From DATGQT01 sp033720695 (lineage in GTDB: Bacteria > Bacteroidota > Rhodothermia > Rhodothermales > Rubricoccaceae), in NCBI GenBank assembly GCA_033720695.1, contig JAWWCA010000129.1:1-10376 (forward strand): a DNA stretch of 10,376 nt, read 5' to 3'. Under the pieces are notes generated by a model, which was not told the origin of the DNA, did not search any database, and saw only the letters and a program-made list of their open reading frames with translations. Of this stretch, positions 1 to 5,898 are shown one piece after another; position 1 is the stretch's first letter, and every line of letters starts with the position of its first letter. A program made the position numbers and the translations under genes.

Positions 1-558
1 GACACCGACCTCCCCGGCGAGATCTTCATCACGATGGCGAAGCAGGGCTCGACGATCGCCGGGCGCATGGACTCCTTCGCCACGGCCATCTCGCTCGCGC
101 TCCAGTACGGCGTGCCGCTCGAGGACCTCGTGAGCAAGTTCGGCCACGTCCGCTTCGAGCCGGCCGGGTTCACCAACAACCCCCAGATCCCCATCGCCAA
201 GTCCATCACGGACTACATCTTCCGCTACCTCTCGCTCAAGTTCATCGGCCAGCCCGACGAGAGCCCCGACCCCTACGCCGAGCCGGAGGAGACCGCAAAC
301 CCTAAGGAGGCCGTGGCGGACGAGGCCCGCCGCCACGGCGCCGCCTCCGACGAGGAGCAGGCCGACCTCTTCGCCGCCGAGCCCGCGCTCGTGGGGCAGA
401 CCGTCGAGGCGTTCATGGCCGAGGGCAGCGCCGGCCGGCCGTCCGCGTTCCAGAACCAGGAGGACGCCCCCGCCTGCCCCAACTGCGGGAGCATCACCGT
501 CCGCGCCGGGGCCTGCTACTCCTGCACCAACTGCGGGGCGAGCACGGGGTGCGGCTGA
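1..558 (+). CDS. nrdJ: Adenosylcobalamin-dependent ribonucleoside-diphosphate reductase (class II), C-terminal part
   Basis: This is the last 185 residues of a vitamin B12-dependent ribonucleotide reductase, which converts ribonucleotides to deoxyribonucleotides in the cytoplasm using an adenosylcobalamin-generated radical. The reading frame is open from base 1, so the gene is cut by the left edge and the internal ATG at 34 is not a real start. What shows the family is the block running from GEIFITMAKQGSTIAGRMDS through the segment IPIAKSITDYIFRYL, which is typical of the C-terminal end of the class II catalytic barrel. An acidic, Ala/Glu-rich linker follows, and then a four-cysteine zinc-ribbon-like tail (CPNCG ... 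CYSCTNCG) with one more Cys near the end. In class II enzymes such a Cys-rich tail is thought to help re-reduce the active site. It stands alone here, with an intrinsic terminator just downstream. The enzyme family is clear; the substrate level (di- or triphosphate) is taken from family membership. Confidence 0.93.
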   Translation, partial: DTDLPGEIFITMAKQGSTIAGRMDSFATAISLALQYGVPLEDLVSKFGHVRFEPAGFTNNPQIPIAKSITDYIFRYLSLKFIGQPDESPDPYAEPEETANPKEAVADEARRHGAASDEEQADLFAAEPALVGQTVEAFMAEGSAGRPSAFQNQEDAPACPNCGSITVRAGACYSCTNCGASTGCG

Positions 559-603
559 GCCGTGCCCCCACGCCCCCACCGATCATCCTTGGGGAAGGGT
601 GAC

Positions 604-646
604 GCGCGCCCGGTCCGCCCCGGCGGCCGGGCGTGCATTTCTTTCC
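604..646 (+). terminator. Rho-independent terminator of the ribonucleotide reductase gene
   Basis: A strong GC-rich hairpin starts 46 bases after the nrdJ stop. Arm GCGCGCCCGG (604-613) pairs with CCGGGCGTGC (627-636) with a single G-U pair, and the 13-base loop can pair further. The hairpin is followed at once by ATTTCTTTCC, the T-rich tract expected for intrinsic termination on the + strand. It separates nrdJ from the repeat region to the right. Confidence 0.7.
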
Positions 647-651
647 AGTCT

Positions 652-685
652 GTCATCCCGAGCGGAGTCGAGGGATCTCTGCTGG
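652..685 (+). repeat. REP/MITE-like intergenic repeat, copy 1 (left arm of an inverted pair)
   Basis: The 34-base unit begins GTCATCCCGAGCGGA and ends GGGATCTCTGCTGG. It is repeated in inverted orientation at 773-816, with about 30 of 34 positions identical once a 10-base insertion in the other copy is set aside. Units of this kind (GTCATCC-GAGCGGAG...GGATCT) recur between genes in many bacterial genomes; that statement is from general knowledge and is not tested here. The 87 bases between the arms hold no gene. Confidence 0.75.
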
Positions 686-772
686 CTCGATGCGCCCTCC
701 GTGATCGGTGGCGTGAGCTTCTTCTGAACGTCGTCTCCAGCCTACCTTCGGTTCGTTGCCGGGACATCGTCT

Positions 773-816
773 CTGGCAGAGATCCTTCGACTCCGCTGCG
801 CTCCGCTCAGGATGAC
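773..816 (-). repeat. REP/MITE-like intergenic repeat, copy 2 (right arm of an inverted pair)
   Basis: Read on the minus strand, this copy begins GTCATCCTGAGCGGA and ends GGATCTCTGCCAG. Relative to copy 1 it carries a 10-base insertion, GCGCAGCGGA, which duplicates the adjacent AGCGGA core. Together the two copies form a long imperfect inverted repeat spanning 652-816, so a transcript across the region could fold into a long cruciform or hairpin. Confidence 0.75.
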
Positions 817-828
817 GAGGGGAGCGGG

Positions 829-845
829 GCTTCGCTCAGGACGAC
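829..845 (-). repeat. Partial third copy of the intergenic repeat
   Basis: On the minus strand this reads GTCGTCCTGAGCGAAGC, matching the outer end of copy 2 (GTCATCCTGAGCGGAGC) at 15 of 17 positions. It has the same orientation as copy 2 and lies 12 bases beyond it, so it looks like a truncated tandem unit. It sits 54 bases before the GIY-YIG gene start. Confidence 0.6.
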
Positions 846-899
846 AGGGTGAGGCGGGGCAGCGCTGCGTTCCGGATGAAGGGGAAGGGAACGGCTGCC

Positions 900-1187
900 A
901 TGAAGACGTACTGGGTCTACATCCTCACCAATCGCTCGGGTACGCTCTACATCGGGGTCACGAATGACCTCGAACGGCGCGTGGCGGAGCACAAGGCGGG
1001 CGTGCACCCGGACGGCTTCACGGCGCGCTACGCGATGGACCGGCTCGTCTACCTGGAAGCGTATCCGTCCATTCGAGACGCCCTCGCGCGTGAGAAGCAA
1101 CTGAAGGGGTGGCGGCGCGCGAAGAAGGTGGCGCTCATCAACGCGGCGAACCCGTCCTGGAGAGACCTCGCCGCCGGGGAGGACTGA
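900..1187 (+). CDS. Small single-domain GIY-YIG nuclease family protein
   Basis: This 95-residue protein is almost entirely one GIY-YIG domain, of the UPF0213/YhbQ-like kind. The two signature tracts are VYIL (6-9) and LYIG (16-19). They are followed by the conserved arginine in LERRVAEH (24-31; R26/R27) and the catalytic-type glutamate E65 in REKQLKGWRRAKK (64-76). All key residues are therefore present, and a DNA-cleaving fold is predicted. In other GIY-YIG families this domain serves homing endonucleases, UvrC repair and restriction; the role of stand-alone copies is not settled. The ATG at 900 is chosen because the domain begins there and a purine-rich GGGGAAGGGA (881-890) precedes it at suitable spacing; in-frame starts at 849 (GTG) and 876 (ATG) add only residues unlike the family. 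Local GC is about 55% over the first 60 bases, well below neighbouring genes, and the gene directly follows three intergenic repeats. Both points suggest it was acquired. Confidence 0.88.
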   Translation: MKTYWVYILTNRSGTLYIGVTNDLERRVAEHKAGVHPDGFTARYAMDRLVYLEAYPSIRDALAREKQLKGWRRAKKVALINAANPSWRDLAAGED

Positions 1188-1260
1188 GGTCGGCGCGGGC
1201 GTGACTTTGTCGGGGTCCTGTTCCTGTGGCCTCCGTCGGGTGGGAGCGGTCCGCCAGCGG

Positions 1261-1299
1261 AAAAACGTCGGAGGGCGCAATCGTCGGACGGCGCCCTCC
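1261..1299 (-). terminator. Rho-independent terminator of the T9SS-exported propeller protein gene
   Basis: Inverted repeat GGAGGGCGC (1270-1278) and GCGCCCTCC (1291-1299) has a perfect 9-bp stem, extendable by a C-G pair at 1269/1300, and a 12-base loop. Read on the minus strand the hairpin is followed by GACGTTTTTCC. The five Ts (1265-1261) make it a terminator for the gene ending at 1323. Read on the plus strand there is no T tract, so it should not terminate the GIY-YIG transcript. Confidence 0.7.
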
Positions 1300-1322
1300 G
1301 GTGCGCGTGTCGGGGCGGGGGG

Positions 1323-3572
1323 CTACCGCACCAGCACCACCTTGCGTGTGGTCACGGCATCGCCGATCCGGAGGGTGTAGACGTAGACGCCGCTGGCGGC
1401 CGGTCGGCCCCCGTCGGTTGCGCCATCCCACACGAACGCGTGCGGGCCCGGCGCGAACGCCTGCGCCATCTGGACGATGCGGCGGCCCCGGATGTCGTAG
1501 ATCGCCAGCGTCACGTCGGCCGCTTCCTGAAGCTCGAAGCGGATCCGGGTCGGCGGCGTGAAGGGGTTGGGATAGTGCGCCGCCACGACGGCCCGCCCCG
1601 GCCCCGGGACCATCCCGTCGTCGTCGGGCTGCCGGTCGGCCACGACGAGGGTGATGGGGACCTCGACGAGGGGCTGGTCGAGGTCGTTGCTGCCGATCTG
1701 GAGGACCGCCGCGAGCGTGGTGTCGGACGCGGCGCCGTGGATGGCGACGGTGAGGGTGTCGGTGGCGCCGGGCGCGACGCGGCCGACGGTGGCGCCCTCG
1801 AGGTCGAGCCAGGCGGGCGGCGGCGCCACGGCTAGGTCGTAGCCGACGACGAAGGCCTCGTAGCCCGTGTAGTCCTCGCTCTCTTGGAGGCCCAGGAGGC
1901 TCAGGGTGCCGGCCTCGACGTCGCGCGTGAGGGCGGCCGCCTCGGGCTGGCTCGGCAGCGTCCCCTGGTCCGTCGCGAGGAAGCGCACGCCGGTGGCGAG
2001 CCCCGTCGCCGGGTCCAGCTGGACGGCCTCGCAGCAGCTCCCGGCGCCGCTGGGCAGGTCGACCCAGGCCCACAGGAAGGGGCCGTCGGGCGAGAGGTCG
2101 TCCCAGGCGAGGCCCTCGAGGTCGTAGGGCGTGATCAGGAAGCGGACCGTGTCGCCCTCCCGGTCGAGCACCTCGATGGCGCCAGTGCCGCTGCCGAGGT
2201 AGAAGTGCTCGTTGTCGGGGTCGTAGGCGAGGGCGTTCGGGCTGATGCTGCCGGTGATGACCTGGCTCACGAGCCGGGTCGAGTCGATGGACCAGACGGG
2301 GATGGAGTAGGTGTCGGTGCCGTAGATGAAGTCGCCGTCGGAGGTGAGGGACCGCCAGCCGAGCGAGGAGAGGCCCCCGATGGGGTAGGAGTCTACGAGG
2401 GCGCCGTCGAGGGTGATCTTGTAGAGCCGGTCGTTGCCCGGCCCCGCGTGCCCGGAGACCCAAAGGTGCCCGCGGGCCGCGGTCATCCCGTTGACGAAGA
2501 CGCCCTCGTCGCCGATGGCGCCGGTCACGTCCACGACGGCCTGCACGTCGCCCAGCCCGCCGATGGGGCTGAGGGCCGCGTCGACGTTCCCGGCGTAGGC
2601 GTCCCACGTGAGGTCCACGGTGCCCGTGTTGCCGATGGCGACGGGGACGCGGATGGTCTCGTCCTGCGGGGTGTCGACCTCGATGGCGGTCGGGGAGACG
2701 GTGATCTGCGGGCCCAGGGGCGGGCCGTCGCGGAGGTCGGCGTCGTAGACCACCACCCAGTCGAGGCCGTCGGTCACCTGGAGGGCGCCCGCCTGGAGCG
2801 TGATCATCGTCACCGTGTCGTCGTCGAGGGCGTTGGTGAGGCTGCACCCGAGCGGCGAGTCCTCGACGAACGGGCTCCGGTTGACCATCTCGATCTCGAC
2901 GCCGGTGAAGGCGCCGACGGCCGGGCTGAACTGCCGGAGCACGCCCCGCGACCCGAGGCCGACCTCCTCCCGGCTGAACGTCCACAGGAACGGCCCGCCG
3001 GGCGACCAGGTGTCCCACGTGAGCGCCGCCGTGTAGTCGGTGTCGAGGTTGGGGAAGGTGCGGAGAACGGTACCGGCCCGGTCGATCTCGTGGATCACCT
3101 GGAGCTGGCCGTTGCGCTGAGGGACGACCCAGAAGTGGTCGGTGGCCGGGTCGTAGGCCACGCCCGCGACGAGGTAGACGCCGAAGTCGGCCGGGATCTG
3201 GACGCCGGTGAAGGCCCCGGTGGCGGGGTCGATCTGGGCGAGGTGGTCGCGGTCGGTGACGTAGAGGAAGGCGCCGTCGTAGGCGAGGTCGTAGTAGGCG
3301 TGGTAGCCCGTCCCCAGGGAGTAGCTCTCGACCACCTCGGACCCGTCGGGGGCGATCTTGTAGAGCTGGTGGTCGTAGGTGGGCGGGTTGAAGCTGGTGA
3401 CCCAGTGGTGGCCGTCGGCGAACACGATGCCGGAGAGGCCGGTGTCCTGGGTGGGGGTGATCTGGCCGGCGTTGAAGGTGAAGAGGGTGTCGCCGACGGC
3501 CGTCTGAGCCGAGGCGATGCCGACGCCCGAGAGCGAGCCGGCCAGCGCGAGGAGGACGAGGGAGCGGAGCAT
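1323..3572 (-). CDS. Secreted tandem propeller-like protein with T9SS type A sorting domain
   Basis: This is a 749-residue exported protein. Residues 1-22 are a Sec signal peptide (MLRSLVLLALAGSL..., probable cleavage after ASA). Residues 25-280 form a first module of short beta-strand repeats resembling a propeller (LAYDGAFLYVTD, LAQIDPATGAFTGV, VAYDPATDHFWVV, GGPFLWTF). A short Ig-like strand region follows (ITVSPTAIEVDTPQDETIRV, 290-309). Residues 345-580 repeat the propeller motif set (LTSDGDFIYGTD, LAYDPDNEHFYLG, SPDGPFLWAW, VQLDPATGLATGV), and a second Ig-like stretch lies at 585-645. After a Pro/Asp linker, residues 664-749 match the T9SS sorting tail: the HYPNPF motif, an IYDIRGRR core and the SGVYVYTLRIG...TRKVVLVR ending. 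The tail predicts export through the outer membrane and cell-surface attachment or release. No catalytic motif is visible, so a binding or surface role is only inferred. No Shine-Dalgarno sequence precedes the ATG. The gene is a single unit with its own terminator. Confidence 0.88.
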   Translation of the reverse strand: MLRSLVLLALAGSLSGVGIASAQTAVGDTLFTFNAGQITPTQDTGLSGIVFADGHHWVTSFNPPTYDHQLYKIAPDGSEVVESYSLGTGYHAYYDLAYDGAFLYVTDRDHLAQIDPATGAFTGVQIPADFGVYLVAGVAYDPATDHFWVVPQRNGQLQVIHEIDRAGTVLRTFPNLDTDYTAALTWDTWSPGGPFLWTFSREEVGLGSRGVLRQFSPAVGAFTGVEIEMVNRSPFVEDSPLGCSLTNALDDDTVTMITLQAGALQVTDGLDWVVVYDADLRDGPPLGPQITVSPTAIEVDTPQDETIRVPVAIGNTGTVDLTWDAYAGNVDAALSPIGGLGDVQAVVDVTGAIGDEGVFVNGMTAARGHLWVSGHAGPGNDRLYKITLDGALVDSYPIGGLSSLGWRSLTSDGDFIYGTDTYSIPVWSIDSTRLVSQVITGSISPNALAYDPDNEHFYLGSGTGAIEVLDREGDTVRFLITPYDLEGLAWDDLSPDGPFLWAWVDLPSGAGSCCEAVQLDPATGLATGVRFLATDQGTLPSQPEAAALTRDVEAGTLSLLGLQESEDYTGYEAFVVGYDLAVAPPPAWLDLEGATVGRVAPGATDTLTVAIHGAASDTTLAAVLQIGSNDLDQPLVEVPITLVVADRQPDDDGMVPGPGRAVVAAHYPNPFTPPTRIRFELQEAADVTLAIYDIRGRRIVQMAQAFAPGPHAFVWDGATDGGRPAASGVYVYTLRIGDAVTTRKVVLVR

Positions 3573-3667
3573 CCGAGGAGGAGTCTGACGCGAGGAGCCA
3601 GTAAGTGGGCGCGGCCTAGCCCGGGTTCTCGCGGAACATAGCGCCTTGTCACGCCGCGGTTCCCCTC

Positions 3668-3692
3668 GGCTCGGCGAGGCCGTCGCCGAGCC
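3668..3692. promoter_or_regulatory. Perfect inverted repeat in the divergent intergenic region
   Basis: GGCTCGGCGA (3668-3677) and TCGCCGAGCC (3683-3692) form a perfect 10-bp stem with a 5-base loop, in the 197-base gap between two divergent genes (3573-3769). There is no T tract on either side, so it does not look like a terminator. An operator or a structured leader are both possible. I could not place a convincing promoter in the gap for either gene. Confidence 0.4.
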
Positions 3693-3769
3693 CTGCCAGA
3701 GCGGGGCCTGTCACCAATCGGGCGTTCGGCCGTAGGGCCAGGAGCCCGTCTCACGCAACCGGATCCCCG

Positions 3770-5059
3770 ATGTCCCGACGCACGCTGGTCGCCTGGACCG
3801 TCCTCGGCGCCCTGCTCTTCGGCGCCGTCACGGCGCTCTACCTCCTCGTGCGTTTCCTCGTCGGGGGGCTCGGGGCCGGCCCCCCCGACGAGGCTCCCGC
3901 TCCGACGCTCTTGCTCGTCTCCATCGACGGGTTCCGGCACGACTACCTCGAGCGCCACCCCGCGCCGACGCTGGCGCGCATCGCGGCCGAGGGCGTCCGC
4001 GCCGAACGGATGATCCCGGCGTACCCCTCCGTCACGTACCCCAACCACTACACGATCGCGACGGGCCTCCGGCCTGCGCACCACGGCATCGTCGGCAACC
4101 GGTTCTACGACCCCGACCTCGACGCCGTGTTCGACGCGGGGGATCGGTCGGTGCAGGGGGAGGCGCGGTGGTGGGGCGGCGAGCCGATCTGGGTGGCGGC
4201 CGAGCGACAGGGCCGCCGGGCCGGGGTGTGGGCGTGGCCGGGCTCCGAGGCCGCGGTGGGCGGCGTGCGGCCGTGGCGGTGGGCGCCGTTCGACGGGCGC
4301 GTGCCCTACGCCACGCGCGTGGACACCGTCCTGTCCTGGCTCGACCTCCCGGCCTCCGAGCGCCCGGCCTTCCTCGCGCTCTACTTCGGCGGCGTGGACG
4401 AGGCGGGCCACGCCCACGGGCCCGACGCGCCCGAGACCGCCGCTGCGGTGGCCGACGTGGACCGCGCGCTCGGCCGCCTGATGGACGGGCTCGACCGCCG
4501 CGGGCTGAGCGAGCACGCCCACCTCGTCGTCGTCTCCGACCACGGGATGACCGAGATGGCCGCCGACCGCGTCGTCTTTCTCGACGACCACCTCGACGCC
4601 GCCGTCCGGGCCGACGTCGAACGGGTGACGGGGGAGGAGCCGATGGGGGTCTGGCCCCGGCGGGGCCGGGCCGAGGCGCTTTACGCTGCGCTCCGGCGCG
4701 CGCGCCTCCCGCACGTCCGCGTCGTCCGCCGCGAGGAGACGCCGCCGCACCTCCACTACCGAGCGAGCCCGCGCATCCCCCCGATCCTGCTCCTCGCCGA
4801 CGAGGGGTGGACGGTCACGACGCGCGCCCGGTGGGGCCGTCGCGATCCGGCGCCTGCGGTGTGGGGCTCCCACGGGTTCGACCCGCGCCTGCCCTCGATG
4901 GGCGCGCTCCTGCTGGCGCGCGGCCCGTCGTTTCGGCGCGGCGTCACGGTCGGTCCCGTCGAGAACGTCCACGTCTACGCCCTCATGACACACGTCCTCG
5001 GCCTCCGCCCGGCCCCGCACGACGGCGACCTCGACGCCGTCCGTGCCTTCCTGCGGTAG
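3770..5059 (+). CDS. Membrane-anchored nucleotide pyrophosphatase/phosphodiesterase (NPP, alkaline phosphatase superfamily)
   Basis: This 429-residue enzyme of the type I phosphodiesterase/NPP family is predicted to hydrolyse phosphodiester or pyrophosphate bonds of nucleotides outside the cytoplasmic membrane, using two zinc ions. Residues 6-33 are a hydrophobic N-terminal anchor with flanking arginines. The active-site set is complete: D53 in VSIDGF, the nucleophile T89 in PSVTYPNHY, N110 in VGNRFYD, D210 and H214 in GGVDEAGHAHG, D257 and H258 in VSDHGM, and H368 in GSHGFD. These positions nearly coincide with those I recall for the structurally studied Xanthomonas NPP (D54, T90, N111, D210, H214, D257, H258, H363). 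Length is normal for bacterial members. The exact substrate, whether nucleotide triphosphates, sugar nucleotides or a lipid headgroup, cannot be read from sequence. The gene converges on the PH-domain gene with only 12 bases between stops and no clear terminator. No Shine-Dalgarno sequence lies just upstream of the ATG. Confidence 0.92.
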   Translation: MSRRTLVAWTVLGALLFGAVTALYLLVRFLVGGLGAGPPDEAPAPTLLLVSIDGFRHDYLERHPAPTLARIAAEGVRAERMIPAYPSVTYPNHYTIATGLRPAHHGIVGNRFYDPDLDAVFDAGDRSVQGEARWWGGEPIWVAAERQGRRAGVWAWPGSEAAVGGVRPWRWAPFDGRVPYATRVDTVLSWLDLPASERPAFLALYFGGVDEAGHAHGPDAPETAAAVADVDRALGRLMDGLDRRGLSEHAHLVVVSDHGMTEMAADRVVFLDDHLDAAVRADVERVTGEEPMGVWPRRGRAEALYAALRRARLPHVRVVRREETPPHLHYRASPRIPPILLLADEGWTVTTRARWGRRDPAPAVWGSHGFDPRLPSMGALLLARGPSFRRGVTVGPVENVHVYALMTHVLGLRPAPHDGDLDAVRAFLR

Positions 5060-5071
5060 GGTCGTTCTGCG

Positions 5072-5542
5072 TCAGGGACGCACGGGGCGCACCAGCTCCG
5101 AGCCCCGTCGCTCCAGCCCGGCGCGCTCGGCGAGCGCCGCCAGGAAGGCGTCCGTCTCCGCGGGCGAGACCAGCATCAGCCGCGGGCGCTCGCGCGTCCG
5201 GTAGCGGATGCCGAGGCGGTCCAGCGACCAGGCGGGCGCGGACAGCGGGTTCCGCGTCGGATACACCCGCTCGATGGTGGCGAGGGGGATCGTGCTCCGG
5301 AAGAGGCCGAACCGGACGACGAGCGCGTCCTCAGCGAGGACGTACTCCGTCGGCACGCTGAGGGCGACCACGAACAGCGTGGTCCCGAGCACGATCGCGA
5401 CGCCGAGCCAGCCCTCGGCCGCGCTCTCCGTGACCGCCACGAGGGCGCAGATCCCGAGCCCGCCGACCAGGGAGCCGACGAGGAGGACGAGCAGCCAGCG
5501 GTCCACCCGGGTCCGGAAGATGATCGGCCGGGGCGCCGTCAC
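5072..5542 (-). CDS. Two-TM protein with bacterial PH domain (PF06713/YyaB-like)
   Basis: The 156-residue protein has two predicted membrane segments (about 16-37 and 43-62) followed by a small bacterial PH domain (about 63-140). The domain pattern is visible: TEYVLAEDALVVRFGLF, then an IPLATIERVYP strand, then SAPAWSLDRLGIRYR and finally SPAETDAFLAAL, which matches the arrangement of PF06713-type domains. The role of these domains is not established, so no function is assigned. The GTG start at 5540-5542 is chosen because it overlaps the stop of the upstream small gene in a GTGA arrangement, and the two membrane segments begin shortly after it. The frame continues far upstream without a stop, but that part lies opposite or within other genes and has no domain. 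The overlap implies translational coupling to the coiled-coil protein. Confidence 0.8.
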   Translation of the reverse strand: MTAPRPIIFRTRVDRWLLVLLVGSLVGGLGICALVAVTESAAEGWLGVAIVLGTTLFVVALSVPTEYVLAEDALVVRFGLFRSTIPLATIERVYPTRNPLSAPAWSLDRLGIRYRTRERPRLMLVSPAETDAFLAALAERAGLERRGSELVRPVRP

Positions 5543-5781
5543 GGGAGGTAGCGGAGGACCCGGAGGGCGAGGTAGAGCACGAACACGAGGAGCGCCCCGA
5601 CCCCGGCCCCGCCGAGCGCGACGACGCGCCGGTACAGCCGGGCCATCTGCTCCTGCTGCTCCACCGCGCGCTCCTGGAGGGCGGTCGAGCGGGCGGCCAT
5701 GCGCTGGTACTCGGCCAGCATTGCCTGCTGCGCGTCGCGGATCTCCCGGAGAAGGCGATGGGTCTCGTCGGAGGGCTGCAT
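5539..5781 (-). CDS. Small coiled-coil protein with C-terminal membrane anchor
   Basis: This is an 80-residue protein of unknown function. Residues 5-50 are highly charged and helical (LLREIRDAQQAMLAEYQRM, then LQERAVEQQEQMARLYRR), with a heptad-like pattern suggesting a coiled coil. Residues 53-77 form a single hydrophobic segment (VVALGGAGVGALLVFVLYLAL), placing the helix on the cytoplasmic or periplasmic side as a tail-anchored protein. The ATG at 5779-5781 is chosen over the one at 5880 because the extra 33 residues of the longer form are low-complexity Arg/Pro-rich and lie partly over a hairpin. It is the first gene of a coupled pair with the PH-domain protein, whose GTG overlaps this stop. 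A partnership in the membrane is an inference from that overlap. Confidence 0.7.
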   Translation of the reverse strand: MQPSDETHRLLREIRDAQQAMLAEYQRMAARSTALQERAVEQQEQMARLYRRVVALGGAGVGALLVFVLYLALRVLRYLP

Positions 5782-5858
5782 CGGGCCGGCGGCGTCTGGA
5801 CGGCGACGGAGGAAAGAAACGCTCAGCCCACGATCTCCTGCAAACGAGTCGGCCGCTC

Positions 5859-5877
5859 GGTCGGCCGGAGGCCGACC
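5859..5877 (-). terminator. Hairpin after the dehydrogenase gene, possible weak terminator
   Basis: GGTCGGCC (5859-5866) and GGCCGACC (5870-5877) form a perfect 8-bp stem with a 3-base loop, starting 21 bases after the stop of the dehydrogenase gene in its direction of transcription. No proper T tract follows (only GTTTGC further on), so it may attenuate rather than stop transcription into the coiled-coil/PH pair. Confidence 0.35.
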
Positions 5878-5898
5878 CACCCCGCGCGAGGTCGCAGC

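Noticed and set aside
652..845. CRISPR array
   Set aside because: There are only three copies, in two orientations, of unequal length, without regular spacers and without cas genes.
562..852. Open frame across the repeat region on the plus strand (and an opposing one at 516-767)
   Set aside because: The translations come from the intergenic repeats and the nrdJ terminator, giving strings such as IPSGVEGSLL that recur as false ORFs in such repeats. There is no start context and no domain.
1261..1299. Bidirectional terminator serving also the GIY-YIG gene
   Set aside because: A T tract exists only on the minus-strand side, so termination of the plus-strand transcript is not supported.
1884..3641. 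Long 585-residue plus-strand frame opposite the T9SS protein
   Set aside because: It is the antisense shadow of a high-GC gene, rich in Gly/Val/Asp/Glu with no domain. The minus-strand frame has a signal peptide and a sorting tail.
3095..5020. 641-residue minus-strand frame spanning the phosphodiesterase and the start of the T9SS gene
   Set aside because: It is an antisense and out-of-frame reading, with Ser/Thr/Pro and Arg strings typical of GC-rich shadows. Both true genes have full motif sets in other frames.
5060..5071. Terminator between the convergent phosphodiesterase and PH genes
   Set aside because: Only 12 bases separate the stops and no hairpin with a T tract is visible in them.
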